Shown: positions 54,308-63,435, numbered from the stretch's first letter. The stretch is DNA of 64,000 nucleotides from Halonatronum saccharophilum DSM 13868 (GCF_000517025.1 NZ_KI912094.1:146013-210012); one strand, 5' to 3'. Made by a program: numbers and translations. Notes: generated from the letters alone by a model not told the origin.

Positions 54308-54478
54308 CGAATTGATAATTGATAGTGGGTAATTGATAGTTAAAAACCAAATATCTTTTTATATTTCCTACTCATAAAATAATCATTCCTAAAATATCAC
54401 TCTAATATTTCAACTATTTACTTTTTAAATCTCTTGATCTTCAACTATCAATTATCAATTATCCACTTTAAACTCAAC
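54308..54478. repeat. Heptamer-armed element (AATTGAT type)
   Basis: Left arm ATTGATA-ATTGATA-GTGGGTA-ATTGATA-GTTAAAA (54306-54341); right arm ACTATCA-ATTATCA-ATTATCC-ACTTT (54448-54474). It fills the glnA-nadE gap and ends 3 bp from the glnA stop. Confidence 0.85.
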
Positions 54479-54481
54479 TTT

Positions 54482-55816
54482 CTAGTAAACCTTCAAATAC
54501 TCATCTAACTCCCATCCATGAACTTGAGTTCTGTAAATATCCCACTCTATCTTCTTAGCTTCTACAAAATGTTCTAAAACATGATCTCCTAAAGCATCCT
54601 TTATAAGCTCATCTTCTAATAGATAATCTACTGCCTCAATTATACTTCCTGGCAAGCTTTCAATCCCTCTTTCTTCCTTAGCTTCAACACTCATATCATA
54701 GATATTCTCAAGCACCTCTTTTGGTGGTTCAATTTTATTCTTGATTCCATCCAATCCAGCCTTTAACATAACTGCTATAGCCAAATATGGATTAGCAGTT
54801 GGATCAGGATTTCTCATCTCTAATCTAGTCCCTAATCCTCTTGCTGCTGGAATTCTAATCAAAGCACTTCTATTTGCCGAAGACCAAGCAAGATATACTG
54901 GGGCTTCATAACCCGGTACCAAACGTTTGTAAGAGTTAACTGTTGGATTAGTAATTGCTGCTATAGCCTTAGCATGCTTTAATAAACCTCCAATATAATA
55001 ATAAGCTGTCTGGCTTAAACCTAATCTATCTTCTTCATCATAAAATACATTCTCTCCATCCTTAAATAATGATTGATGGACATGCATTCCTGAACCATTC
55101 TCGCCAAATATAGGCTTTGGCATAAAGGTAGCATGTAAATTATGCTCATTGGCTATTGCCTTAGTTACAAACTTAAAAGTCCCTATATTATCAGCAGTCT
55201 TTAAAGCTTCTTCATACTTGAAGTCTATTTCATGTTGTCCTGGAGCTACTTCATGGTGAGAAGCTTCCATTTCAAAGCCCATTTGCTCTAAAGCTAGGAC
55301 TATATCTCTTCTTGTATCTTGACCAGTATCTGCTGGTCCTAAATCAAAGTACCCCCCTTGATCATTTGTCTTTGTTGTAGGGTTACCATCCTCATCACGT
55401 TGGAATAAGAAAAACTCAGGCTCTGGGCCAACAAACATTTGATATCCCATCTCTTCTGCTTCCTCTAAAGCTCTCTTTAAAACATTCCTTGGATCTCCCT
55501 TAAATGCTTCTCCACTTGGCATATAAACATCACAGATTAATCTTGCTACTGTACCACCTGTCTTTGGTCTCCATGGAAATAATGTAAAAGTATCATAATC
55601 AGGCTTTAGATACATATCTGACTCCTGTATTCTAGTAAACCCATCAATTGATGATCCATCAAACATTATCTTCCCATCCAAAGCATCCTCTAACTGTTCA
55701 ACTGTAATTGCCACATTCTTTACTACTCCTAGAATATCTGTAAACTGTAACCTCACAAACTTAACATCCAATTCCTCTGCCTTCTTTAAAATATCCTCTT
55801 TAGTAAATTTACTCAT
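54482..55816 (-). CDS. glnA: Glutamine synthetase type I
   Basis: 444 aa, GSI-alpha size. It joins glutamate and ammonia with ATP. Beta-grasp N-terminus ([30 protein letters not shown]), catalytic domain with [31 protein letters not shown] and NPTANPYLA. There is no adenylylation-type Tyr loop, as expected for the alpha type, which is feedback-inhibited instead. It follows the small CooT-like gene by about 95 bp and probably shares its promoter. Confidence 0.97.
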   Translation of the reverse strand: MSKFTKEDILKKAEELDVKFVRLQFTDILGVVKNVAITVEQLEDALDGKIMFDGSSIDGFTRIQESDMYLKPDYDTFTLFPWRPKTGGTVARLICDVYMPSGEAFKGDPRNVLKRALEEAEEMGYQMFVGPEPEFFLFQRDEDGNPTTKTNDQGGYFDLGPADTGQDTRRDIVLALEQMGFEMEASHHEVAPGQHEIDFKYEEALKTADNIGTFKFVTKAIANEHNLHATFMPKPIFGENGSGMHVHQSLFKDGENVFYDEEDRLGLSQTAYYYIGGLLKHAKAIAAITNPTVNSYKRLVPGYEAPVYLAWSSANRSALIRIPAARGLGTRLEMRNPDPTANPYLAIAVMLKAGLDGIKNKIEPPKEVLENIYDMSVEAKEERGIESLPGSIIEAVDYLLEDELIKDALGDHVLEHFVEAKKIEWDIYRTQVHGWELDEYLKVY

Positions 55817-55911
55817 TTTCTCTCCTCCTCATATTTTATAAATCTAATCTTTTACTAAACATTACAACTTATTTCTTTAACTCAATAATAAAGTTAACAT
55901 CTATTTTATAA

Positions 55912-56091
55912 CTAATTTGTAAACCATTCTATAATCGTCTCAGAGACTATCTTAGAAGCATCAACTATCTTACAACCATCTTCATGCAAGTTCTTTCCTA
56001 CCAATACTACTTCATTATCCTTAATTAAAAGATCAACCTTCTCAACTTTATTACCATTATTAAAGTTTCCATTTTTAATAATTATGCACAT
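55912..56091 (-). CDS. Small CooT-like protein upstream of glnA
   Basis: 59 aa from the ATG at 56091, which has an AAGGAG site; the longer reading to 56118 lacks one. It begins Met-Cys and follows a beta pattern (VEKVDLLIKDNEVVLVG) that resembles CooT-family proteins, where the N-terminal Cys binds nickel, but similarity is short and the call is tentative. It is the first gene after a consensus promoter with TTAACA repeats and is followed by glnA, which hints at a nitrogen-linked role. Confidence 0.5.
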   Translation of the reverse strand: MCIIIKNGNFNNGNKVEKVDLLIKDNEVVLVGKNLHEDGCKIVDASKIVSETIIEWFTN

Positions 56092-56125
56092 AGAATCAAC
56101 TCCTTCTCCTCTTTTCAAAATTTAA

Positions 56126-56181
56126 TGTCAGGTATATGTTAACTATACGTTAATTATAATCTGATTATAAACTTTTGTCAA
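56126..56181 (-). promoter_or_regulatory. cooT-like/glnA promoter with 11-bp-spaced TTAACA repeats
   Basis: Minus strand TTGACA (56176-56181), 17-bp spacer, TATAAT (56153-56158). TTAACG, TTAACA and CTGACA follow at 11-bp spacing (56126-56153), beginning at the last base of the -10. Same arrangement as at the amt-mcp promoter. Confidence 0.8.
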
Positions 56182-56232
56182 GGCTTATTTGAAAAATATA
56201 CAAAAAGTTTACATCACCCTGTTAACTAACCC

Positions 56233-58473
56233 CTAAATCTTAAACTCACAGATATGCTCACTTACCCTTTTAGCCATTCCATTTAACTTTTGGGCAGAAA
56301 CTTTAATCTTCGAAGCTATACCTTGCATATCATTAACATTGACCCTTATCACCTCACTACCCACAGATAACTCCTGGCTATCATCTGATGTTTTTTGAAT
56401 ATTATCAGACGTGGTAAATATATACTCTTTGATTTCTGCAAAAGCCCCACTTGCTCTTTTTATAACTCCTTTTCCTCCCTCAGCCTTTTTTTGAACATCT
56501 AAAACCGATTTCAAACTAGCTTCAGAATTGCTTTGAGTTTGTTCTATCAGTTCTTTAATGTCTCCAACAGCAGTTCCAGTACTATCAGCCAAACCTCTAA
56601 TCTCCTCTGCTACTACAGAAAAACCTCTACCTGCTTCACCAGCCCGAGCCGCCTCAATGCTAGCATTTAAGGCCAACAGATTTGTTTGATCAGCAATATT
56701 ATTTATAAACTTAACAATCCCTTGAATTTTCTGAGAGTTGTCAGCCAAATCATTCATCATAGAAACAACTTCATCCACCGAAGAACTTATCTCTTCTATT
56801 TGCACAATAGCCTCAGCCAACCCAACGCTTCCATCTTCAGTACAAGAAGCAGATTGTTGAGCAAGCGCACTTGCTTCCTGAGTCGAGGCAGATATACTCC
56901 CTATACTATCCAGCATTTCTTCTACTCCTTTACAGCTTTGACCCATCAAATCATCACCCTTTAAAGCGTAGGAATGAAGATCTTCGCTATAAATTTCCAA
57001 TACATTTGTCAACGAAGAGAGTTCTTTAACTAACTCCCCCACCTTGTTATTAGTTTTATTGAAAGTTCGAAGCAACTTCAACTCTTTTTTGTTGGCCCCT
57101 GGTTTAGATAACTCCACACTAAAGTCACCAGATTCCATTCGACTTAATCCACCCAAAACCATCTCAACAACTTCACTGCTTAAAGATCCAAAATCAGGGT
57201 AAGAACTAGATCCATGTTCAGTTATATCCAAACCTTTTAACTCTTTAACTTCTGATACCCTAAGCCCTACAAAGAGATTAATCAACTTAAAGAGCATATA
57301 AGCTGCCGGGAAAGTCCAAATAAAAACCCCTAAAACACCTTTTAACTGCAAAAACAAAAGATCAACTCCACCCCCATAAAGGAAGCCACCTTCTAAAGCA
57401 AATAAACCTACCATCAAAGTACCAAAAACACCACAAACCCCATGAACCGATATAGCCCCTACCGGATCATCTATATGCAACCCATCAATAATCTCAACTG
57501 CCCAAACCACAATAATACCAGCTAAAGCACCTATTAAAACCGCACCAAAATCATTAACGTCAGCAGTACCTGCAGTAATAGCAACCAAACCTCCCAAAGC
57601 TCCATTTAAAGTCATTGAAACATCAGCGTTACCATACTTAATCCAGCTAGTAACCATAGCCAAGGTAGCTCCAGCTGCTGCTGCTATATTTGTAGTCATT
57701 ACAATATCTGCAATACTCAAATCAGTGCCAGCTAAAGTACTGCCTGCATTGAAACCAAACCAACCAAACCATAGAATAAAAACACCCAAAGCAGCCATTA
57801 AAAGGTTATGTCCAGGCATAGGATTTATACTCCCATCCTCATTATACTTTCCAACCCTTGGCCCCAAGACCATAGCACCAGCCAAAGCACTCCAACCACC
57901 AACAGAATGAACAACTGTAGAACCAGCAAAGTCAACCATCTCCGAAAGCCAACCTCCACCCCAAATCCAGTAACCAACTACAGGATAAACAAAACCAGTA
58001 ATAAAGACACTGTAGATAAGATAAGCTTTAAAATTAGTCCTCCCCGCCATTGCTCCAGAAACAATAGTAGCAGCAGTAGCAGCAAAGACCCCCTGAAATA
58101 TCCAAAAAGCACTTATTGGTATATCCAAACCTAAATGTTCAAAGTTACCACTTAAAAAGAAACCATTAAAACCAAAGAAGTTACCACCAATGCCAAACAT
58201 AATACTAAAACCAAAAGCCCAGTAAATTAAAGTCCCCATCGAAAAATCCATCAAATTTTTCATTATTATATTACCTGAATTCTTCGCTTGAGTAAAACCA
58301 GCTTCAACCATTGCAAAACCTGCTTGCATAAAAAATACTAAGAACGCCGATAATAAAACCCACATCGTATCAAGGGCTATAGCATCCGCACCCCTACCTC
58401 CGCCACTGGCAAAAACAGATGACGAAAACAAAACCATAATTACAACTACTAAAAAAACTACTCTACTTCTCAT
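56233..58473 (-). CDS. Ammonium transporter fused to a methyl-accepting chemoreceptor signalling domain
   Basis: 746 aa from the ATG at 58473 (GGGAGTGG site). Residues 1-25 are a signal peptide and about 30-425 a complete Amt: twin-His positions in [14 protein letters not shown] and [19 protein letters not shown], and gate [23 protein letters not shown]. The Amt tail [15 protein letters not shown] matches the stand-alone Amt and then changes into a short HAMP-like linker ([29 protein letters not shown]; about 455-490). Next is a long coiled coil with the receptor tip [42 protein letters not shown] (split by many conserved residues, about 595-640), which binds CheA/CheW in MCPs. It suggests direct ammonium sensing for taxis or another kinase. 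No CheR tether is visible. Confidence 0.93.
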   Translation of the reverse strand: MRSRVVFLVVVIMVLFSSSVFASGGGRGADAIALDTMWVLLSAFLVFFMQAGFAMVEAGFTQAKNSGNIIMKNLMDFSMGTLIYWAFGFSIMFGIGGNFFGFNGFFLSGNFEHLGLDIPISAFWIFQGVFAATAATIVSGAMAGRTNFKAYLIYSVFITGFVYPVVGYWIWGGGWLSEMVDFAGSTVVHSVGGWSALAGAMVLGPRVGKYNEDGSINPMPGHNLLMAALGVFILWFGWFGFNAGSTLAGTDLSIADIVMTTNIAAAAGATLAMVTSWIKYGNADVSMTLNGALGGLVAITAGTADVNDFGAVLIGALAGIIVVWAVEIIDGLHIDDPVGAISVHGVCGVFGTLMVGLFALEGGFLYGGGVDLLFLQLKGVLGVFIWTFPAAYMLFKLINLFVGLRVSEVKELKGLDITEHGSSSYPDFGSLSSEVVEMVLGGLSRMESGDFSVELSKPGANKKELKLLRTFNKTNNKVGELVKELSSLTNVLEIYSEDLHSYALKGDDLMGQSCKGVEEMLDSIGSISASTQEASALAQQSASCTEDGSVGLAEAIVQIEEISSSVDEVVSMMNDLADNSQKIQGIVKFINNIADQTNLLALNASIEAARAGEAGRGFSVVAEEIRGLADSTGTAVGDIKELIEQTQSNSEASLKSVLDVQKKAEGGKGVIKRASGAFAEIKEYIFTTSDNIQKTSDDSQELSVGSEVIRVNVNDMQGIASKIKVSAQKLNGMAKRVSEHICEFKI

Positions 58474-58494
58474 CTCAACCACTCCCTATTCTTA

Positions 58495-58550
58495 TGTAAA
58501 GTAAATGTTATGTTTGTGTTAATTATAAGGTATTTTCAAGTTGAAATCAA
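58495..58550 (-). promoter_or_regulatory. amt-mcp promoter with 11-bp-spaced TTAACA repeats
   Basis: Minus strand TTGATT (58545-58550), 17-bp spacer, TATAAT (58522-58527). TTAACA, ATAACA and TTTACA follow at 11-bp spacing (58495-58522). TTAACACAAACATAACAT here is identical to a stretch at the dapF promoter. Confidence 0.8.
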
Positions 58551-58607
58551 GACTTATTCTCAAAACTTTTGCATAAAAGTGGCATTTTTCATCAGCTACT
58601 TAGATAA

Positions 58608-59036
58608 TATAGTAATAAAGTAGCACTATCGTGCCACTTAGTAATGGGTAATGAGTGAAGAGTAATGAGCAAAGTCAAGAACTCACACCCCCCTCCGGGG
58701 TCTATCGACCACTCCGTGCAAAACCAGCCTCTCCCCCTCTGAAGAGAGAGGGCGGAAAGTATTTCCCCTCTTCGAGTCTAAAGAACAAGACTCTTCGTGC
58801 CCTACAGGGAATAAAATTCAATTCCCTTTCGTACCAAAACCAGTAAAATCGGTTTCTCCTTAGATAAGGGGAAGGGCTTAGGGAAATTATCTTCACAATC
58901 ACTTTGGTGAAGATAATAACCATGAAGAGTTTCTTGAAACTCGTAAAGGGGATGTGGTCTGAGGTTTTAAGGTTTTACCCATTACTGATTACTCATCACT
59001 CGTCACTAGTAATAAAGCTACGCTTTATTACTAGTA
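58608..59036. repeat. Heptamer-armed element interrupted by a 280-bp foreign block; supplies asnB stop
   Basis: Outer parts match the elements at 10796 and 47413: GTAATGG-GTAATGA-GTGAAGA-GTAATGA on the left, ACCCATT-ACTGATT-ACTCATC-ACTCGTC on the right, then AGTAATAAAGCTACGCTTTATTACTAG. Between about 58680 and 58960 a G+C-richer block replaces the normal loop. The TAG stop of asnB (59031-59033) is the element tip. Confidence 0.8.
58680..58960. repeat. Multi-hairpin block nested in a repeat element
   Basis: Several short stems in series: CCCCTCCGGGG, CTCTCCCCCTCTgaagAGAGAGGG, GGGAATaaaattcaATTCCC, AACCAGtaaaatCGGTTT, TTATCTTCAC...GTGAAGATAA and GAGTTTCttGAAACTC. No gene is supported; open frames on both strands here are short and unlike proteins. 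Parts (GAGTCTAAAGAACAAGACTCTTCGTG) resemble repeat B. Confidence 0.6.
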
Positions 59037-60887
59037 AACTCCACTTATCTGTACATTATACTCTTCTATCCAATTATTGAGCTGTACAAGATAAGCAAAT
59101 AACTGGGGCAACCTCATCAATTGACCATACCAAGGAATATCAAAATCCTTATCTACCCCAGTTAATTGATATAGGTAATCCACATCTACAAATTCTAACA
59201 ATGGAGAATTATTATCATTTAAAAGAGCTAAAAGCAAATCCTTAGTAGCTCTAAAGTAAGCAGGGTCAAAAGTTTTCGGATAAGGATTCTTGGGGCGTAA
59301 CCTCACCTCTTCTGGCAATAACCCCTTCAAAGCTTCTCTCAATATACCCTTTCTTCTCCCCTTAAAATTCTTCATCTCCCAAGGGATATTCCAGGCATAC
59401 TCTACCAATCTATGGTCACAGAAGGGAACTCTAACCTCTAAACCTGTAAACATACTCATTCTATCTTTTCTATCTAACAAGGTCGGCATCCAACGGGTAA
59501 GGTTTAGATAAAACAACTCTCTCATCCTCCCATCTTTATCCCCTCCACCTTCTAAACGCGGAACCTCAGCTAGAGCCTCTTTATACCGAAAATCCAAATA
59601 TTCCTCAGGTTTAATCTTAGCTAGCAAATCAGAGTTTATAAGATTCAACCTCTGCTCGATAGTTCTAGACCACGGAAAGGTGTTGGCCCTTAAGGCCTCC
59701 TCCTGATGATACCAAGGATATCCTCCAAAGATCTCATCTGCACACTCTCCAGATATTCCAACAGTGAAATTTTCCTTGATCTCTTGGCAGAAAAGATATA
59801 AGGAAACATCAATATCTACCATTCCAGGAAGATCACGGGCCAACAAAGCCTCCCTTAAACCTTCCAGCAAAAACTTATTCTCCAGGATAATAGAACTATG
59901 GTCTGTATCTGAATAATTAACCATTAATTCAATCCATTGGTTGTCAGAACTCGGTTGAAAAGTATCAGCTTCAAAATGCTTGCTATTATCTCTGTAATCT
60001 ACAGAATAAGTATGCAACTTACCCCTACCCTCTTCTCTAAAATAATTACTTGCTATCGCTGTAATCGCACTAGAATCTAAACCTCCAGATAATAATGTAC
60101 AAAGAGGAGTATCAGATACTAACTGCCTAGTGACCGCATCTACAAAAAGCTCTCTTACCCGCTCAACAGTATCTTCTAGAGAATCTCTATGCTTTTGACT
60201 TTTTAATTCCCAATACTTTTCAATCTCTACACCTCCAGAGTTGCAAGTCAGACTATAGCCAGGCTTCAGCTCCTTTATACCCGAAAATACACCACAGCCT
60301 GGAGTCCTTCCTGGACCCATAATTAGAAGTTCATTTAATCCTTCTCTATCAACTCTAGCCTTCACTTTGGGGTGGGCCAATAACCCCTTAAGCTCAGAGG
60401 CAAAGATAAGAGAGCTTTTACCCTCCTTATAAAATAGAGGTTTAACCCCAATCCTATCTCTAGCCATATACAACTGCTTCTTACGACAATCCCAAATCCC
60501 AAAGGCATAGATACCATTCAACCTCTTAACAGCACCCTTACCCCACTGAATATAAGAAGTCAGGAGAACCTCAGTATCTGAATAGCCTCTAAAAGTATGA
60601 CCCAACCTTTTAAGTTCTCTACGCAAATCCTCAGTATTATAAAGCTCACCATTATAAACCATAATATATTTATTCCCACCAACCTCTTTAACCATAGGTT
60701 GAGCCCCACCTTCAGGATCAATTACAATCAACCTTTTATGAACCAAGCCCATATTTTCATCAAACCAACTACCAGTTGCATCTGGGCCTCGATGAGATTG
60801 AACCTCCCCCATCCTTTCTAAACCCCTTTTATTAGCAACCCTTTGCAAATCCTCTCGCCAATCTAGCCAGCCACCAATTCCACACAT
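59031..60887 (-). CDS. asnB: Asparagine synthase (glutamine-hydrolysing)
   Basis: 618 aa. N-terminal class II glutaminase with nucleophile Cys2 (MCGIGGWLDW), HRGPDATGSW, VYNGELYNTEDLR and SDTEVLL; C-terminal synthetase with PP-loop [15 protein letters not shown] (about 260), GECADEIFGGYPWY and KDRMSMFTGLEVRVPFCDHRLVEYA. It makes asparagine from aspartate with glutamine nitrogen and fits the nitrogen block. Its TAG stop codon belongs to the adjoining repeat element. Confidence 0.95.
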   Translation of the reverse strand: MCGIGGWLDWREDLQRVANKRGLERMGEVQSHRGPDATGSWFDENMGLVHKRLIVIDPEGGAQPMVKEVGGNKYIMVYNGELYNTEDLRRELKRLGHTFRGYSDTEVLLTSYIQWGKGAVKRLNGIYAFGIWDCRKKQLYMARDRIGVKPLFYKEGKSSLIFASELKGLLAHPKVKARVDREGLNELLIMGPGRTPGCGVFSGIKELKPGYSLTCNSGGVEIEKYWELKSQKHRDSLEDTVERVRELFVDAVTRQLVSDTPLCTLLSGGLDSSAITAIASNYFREEGRGKLHTYSVDYRDNSKHFEADTFQPSSDNQWIELMVNYSDTDHSSIILENKFLLEGLREALLARDLPGMVDIDVSLYLFCQEIKENFTVGISGECADEIFGGYPWYHQEEALRANTFPWSRTIEQRLNLINSDLLAKIKPEEYLDFRYKEALAEVPRLEGGGDKDGRMRELFYLNLTRWMPTLLDRKDRMSMFTGLEVRVPFCDHRLVEYAWNIPWEMKNFKGRRKGILREALKGLLPEEVRLRPKNPYPKTFDPAYFRATKDLLLALLNDNNSPLLEFVDVDYLYQLTGVDKDFDIPWYGQLMRLPQLFAYLVQLNNWIEEYNVQISGVY

Positions 60888-61002
60888 AAAATCTCCTCCT
60901 TATTATTTAAAACAGATATATTTTCCTCACTCTTATTTATATTTCTATTATCTGTAATTTCATAATATGATATTTGTTTTTATATTGTGATAGTTTTTTT
61001 AA

Positions 61003-61040
61003 GTAAAAAAGAGACTTTCGGGTTTCCCCAAAAGTCTCTT
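61003..61040 (-). terminator. Terminator of the dapF-dapL transcript
   Basis: AAGAGACTTttGGGgaaaCCCgaAAGTCTCTT stem, then TTTTACTTAAAA on the minus strand. The repeat element lies between it and dapL. Confidence 0.82.
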
Positions 61041-61079
61041 AATTAATTATATTCTTTTTAGCAGAATCATTAAAGGTCA

Positions 61080-61290
61080 AAATATTTTTTACCACAAATG
61101 AACACGAATCATCACGAATAAAAGATCTTAAAAACTTATATCAATAAATTCTTAAAATTAAAATACTAAACTTTAATAATAAATAAAGTAGGTTTTGACC
61201 TATACCAGTGCCTATTAGTGTTCATTCGTGGTTCCAAAAAGTTCTTAATCTTTTCTTTTTGATCTTCAAAAGCGACACTTTATTACTATT
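61080..61290. repeat. Long palindromic repeat with GTTCATTCGTGG arms
   Basis: Left arm ACCACAAATGAACACGAATC (61092-61111) and right arm AGTGTTCATTCGTGGTTCC (61217-61235) are approximate complements about 105 bp apart. A right-arm copy alone is at 35085-35105. The end AGCGACACTTTATTACT is shared with the heptamer-armed family. Confidence 0.7.
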
Positions 61291-61305
61291 AATTTTCACC
61301 CAAAC

Positions 61306-62547
61306 CTAAAATATAAACTCATCTCGAGATAACCTATCTTTTATCTCTTCAATAATCCTCTTCTCCTCTTCCTCACCATCAGCTACAAAGGTCACAGAGA
61401 ACCTAACAAAAGCTCCCGCATTATCCCAAGGTACTGTAGATATTAAATGCTCTTTAATTAAATACTGAGAGAACTCTTCTGCATTTGCAAACTCTACCCC
61501 ACCCTTTACTCCTTTAGGAATAGGAACATATAGATAAAAAGAACCCTTAGGTTTAGTAATATCAAAACCTAAATCACTAAGTACTCCAACTAACATATTG
61601 TGTCTTCTTGAATATTTCTTAGAAGTCTTCTCAGTAATCTCTGGATGATCAAGAGCATAAACAGCAGCCTGTTGAATCCCTTCAAACTGTCCTGAGTCAT
61701 TATTATCTTTAACTGTCGCAAAAGCATTAACCACTAAAGGGTTTCCAACCACAAAGGCCATCCTCCACCCTGTCATATTGAAAGCTTTGGATAAGGATTG
61801 TATCTCAATCCCAACCTCTTTAGCTCCAGGAATCAATAAAAATGACAACGGCTTATATCCATCAAAGGTTAAACCAGCATATGCGGCATCATGAATTACT
61901 ATAATATCATTCTCCTTAGCAAAAGCAATCACTTCTTTAAAAAACTCTCTGTTAGCTACTGCACCAGTAGGATTATTAGGATAATTTAAGTAAAGCAACT
62001 TGGCCCTTTTCTTCTGATCTTTAGTTAAAGTAGATAGGTCAGGTAAAAAATCATTTTTCTTTAATAAAGGAAGGTTAACAACCTCTCCCCCTAGCCATTC
62101 TGTATGAGTTCCCATAACTGGATAACCTGGCGTAGTCATAATAGTAATATCACCTGGATTAATAAAGGCACTAGGTAACATTGCCAGAGCAGGTTTGGAA
62201 CCAATAGAATGGTTCACCTCACTTTGGGGATCTATTCCCTCTACACCATAAACCTCTTCCATATATTTAGCTGCTGCTTCTTTAAATTCCAAGATTCCAT
62301 TATCTGTATAACCTCTATTTTCCCATTTTCTCGCTTCTTCACATAAAGTATCTATTACACCTTCATCTGCCATCCAATCAGGTTCGCCAACACCCATGTC
62401 TATCAAATCAACTCCAGGGTTAGCATCTATAGCAGCCCTTTTGGCCCGCTTTATCTTTTCAAATTTATAAACTACATCACCTTTCCCAAATCCACTTCCA
62501 CCAATTCTTTTTGAAAATAACTGTTGAATATAACTCTCTTCTCTCAT
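61306..62547 (-). CDS. dapL: LL-diaminopimelate aminotransferase
   Basis: 413 aa from the ATG at 62547 (GGGAG site at 9 nt). It makes LL-diaminopimelate from tetrahydrodipicolinate in one PLP-dependent step, bypassing DapD/C/E. Fold-type I aminotransferase with DMGVGEPDWMAD, SIGSKPALAMLPSAF, LYLNYPNNPTGAVA, the PLP Lys in QSLSKAFNMTGWRM (about 254) and FYLYVPIP. The following C-terminal RFSVTFVA carries the substrate Arg. It follows dapF by 40 bp, which strongly supports DapL over generic aspartate aminotransferase. Confidence 0.93.
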   Translation of the reverse strand: MREESYIQQLFSKRIGGSGFGKGDVVYKFEKIKRAKRAAIDANPGVDLIDMGVGEPDWMADEGVIDTLCEEARKWENRGYTDNGILEFKEAAAKYMEEVYGVEGIDPQSEVNHSIGSKPALAMLPSAFINPGDITIMTTPGYPVMGTHTEWLGGEVVNLPLLKKNDFLPDLSTLTKDQKKRAKLLYLNYPNNPTGAVANREFFKEVIAFAKENDIIVIHDAAYAGLTFDGYKPLSFLLIPGAKEVGIEIQSLSKAFNMTGWRMAFVVGNPLVVNAFATVKDNNDSGQFEGIQQAAVYALDHPEITEKTSKKYSRRHNMLVGVLSDLGFDITKPKGSFYLYVPIPKGVKGGVEFANAEEFSQYLIKEHLISTVPWDNAGAFVRFSVTFVADGEEEEKRIIEEIKDRLSRDEFIF

Positions 62548-62586
62548 TCTTCTCATCTCCCATTAATATATTATATTTTTAAATTC

Positions 62587-63435
62587 TTAATTCTTAATTC
62601 TAAACTCTCCCCCAAAGACCTCTTCTGCTGGCCCTGTCATATAAAGGTGATCATTATCTTCTGACCACTCAATAGTTAAGTCTCCACCCAGCAAATGAAC
62701 AGTAACCTTTCGATGACTCAATTCATTTAAGATGGCAGCTACAGCCGAGGCACAAGCACCAGTTCCACAAGCCAAAGTAACACCTGCTCCCCTTTCCCAA
62801 ACTCTCATTTCTAACTCTTTAGAGTTTAAAACCTCTATAAACTCAACATTTGTCTTTTCTGGGAACAAGGGATGGTTTTCTATTTTAGGGCCAACTTCCC
62901 TAACAGGAAAACCATCGGCATCATCGACAAAGATTACACAATGAGGATTACCCATAGAAACCAAGGTAATACTATACTCTTCTCCATCTACCTCTAAAGT
63001 TTCTCCAACTACCTGTTGTTGCTCAACCCCCGCAAAAGGAATATCTTTACTTCTTAACCTCGGTTGACCCATATCAACTCTTACAGCTTTAAACTCACCA
63101 TCTTCAAGAATCAACTCTGGTATTATAACTCCAGCCAAAGTCTCAATTCTAACCTTCATCTTATCAGTCATTTCTCTGTCATAAATATACTTAGCAAAAC
63201 ATCTAATAGCATTCCCACACATCTCTGGTTCACTTCCATCTGGATTAAAGATTCTCATCCTAAAATCATTCTCATCACTCTCAGATGGAAGAATTAAAAC
63301 CAACCCATCTCCCCCAACACCAAAACGCCTATCACATATATCTTTAGCCAAACCTTCTAGATTTTCAATTCCCTCTTCAAAGGCATTAACCATTATAAAA
63401 TCATTACCCAATCCATGCATCTTAGTAAACTTCAC
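62587..63435 (-). CDS. dapF: Diaminopimelate epimerase
   Basis: 282 aa from a GTG at 63435 with a GGAGGGG site. It interconverts LL- and meso-DAP. The two catalytic cysteines lie in PEMCGNAIRCFAKYI (about 73) and LACGTGACASAV (about 221); start MHGLGNDFIMV is typical. First gene of dapF-dapL, under a consensus promoter. Confidence 0.97.
   Translation of the reverse strand: MKFTKMHGLGNDFIMVNAFEEGIENLEGLAKDICDRRFGVGGDGLVLILPSESDENDFRMRIFNPDGSEPEMCGNAIRCFAKYIYDREMTDKMKVRIETLAGVIIPELILEDGEFKAVRVDMGQPRLRSKDIPFAGVEQQQVVGETLEVDGEEYSITLVSMGNPHCVIFVDDADGFPVREVGPKIENHPLFPEKTNVEFIEVLNSKELEMRVWERGAGVTLACGTGACASAVAAILNELSHRKVTVHLLGGDLTIEWSEDNDHLYMTGPAEEVFGGEFRIKN

Larger units (their letters stand above)
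60888..61305. other. Intergenic region asnB-dapL
   Basis: It contains the dapL terminator (61003-61040) and a GTTCATTCGTGG-type repeat (61080-61260). The first 110 bp before asnB are AT-rich and may hold its promoter, but no consensus pair was found. Confidence 0.5.

Noticed and set aside
58655-58923. Two short open frames on opposite strands
   Set aside because: They fall inside the multi-hairpin repeat block, overlap each other and show only translated stem sequences.
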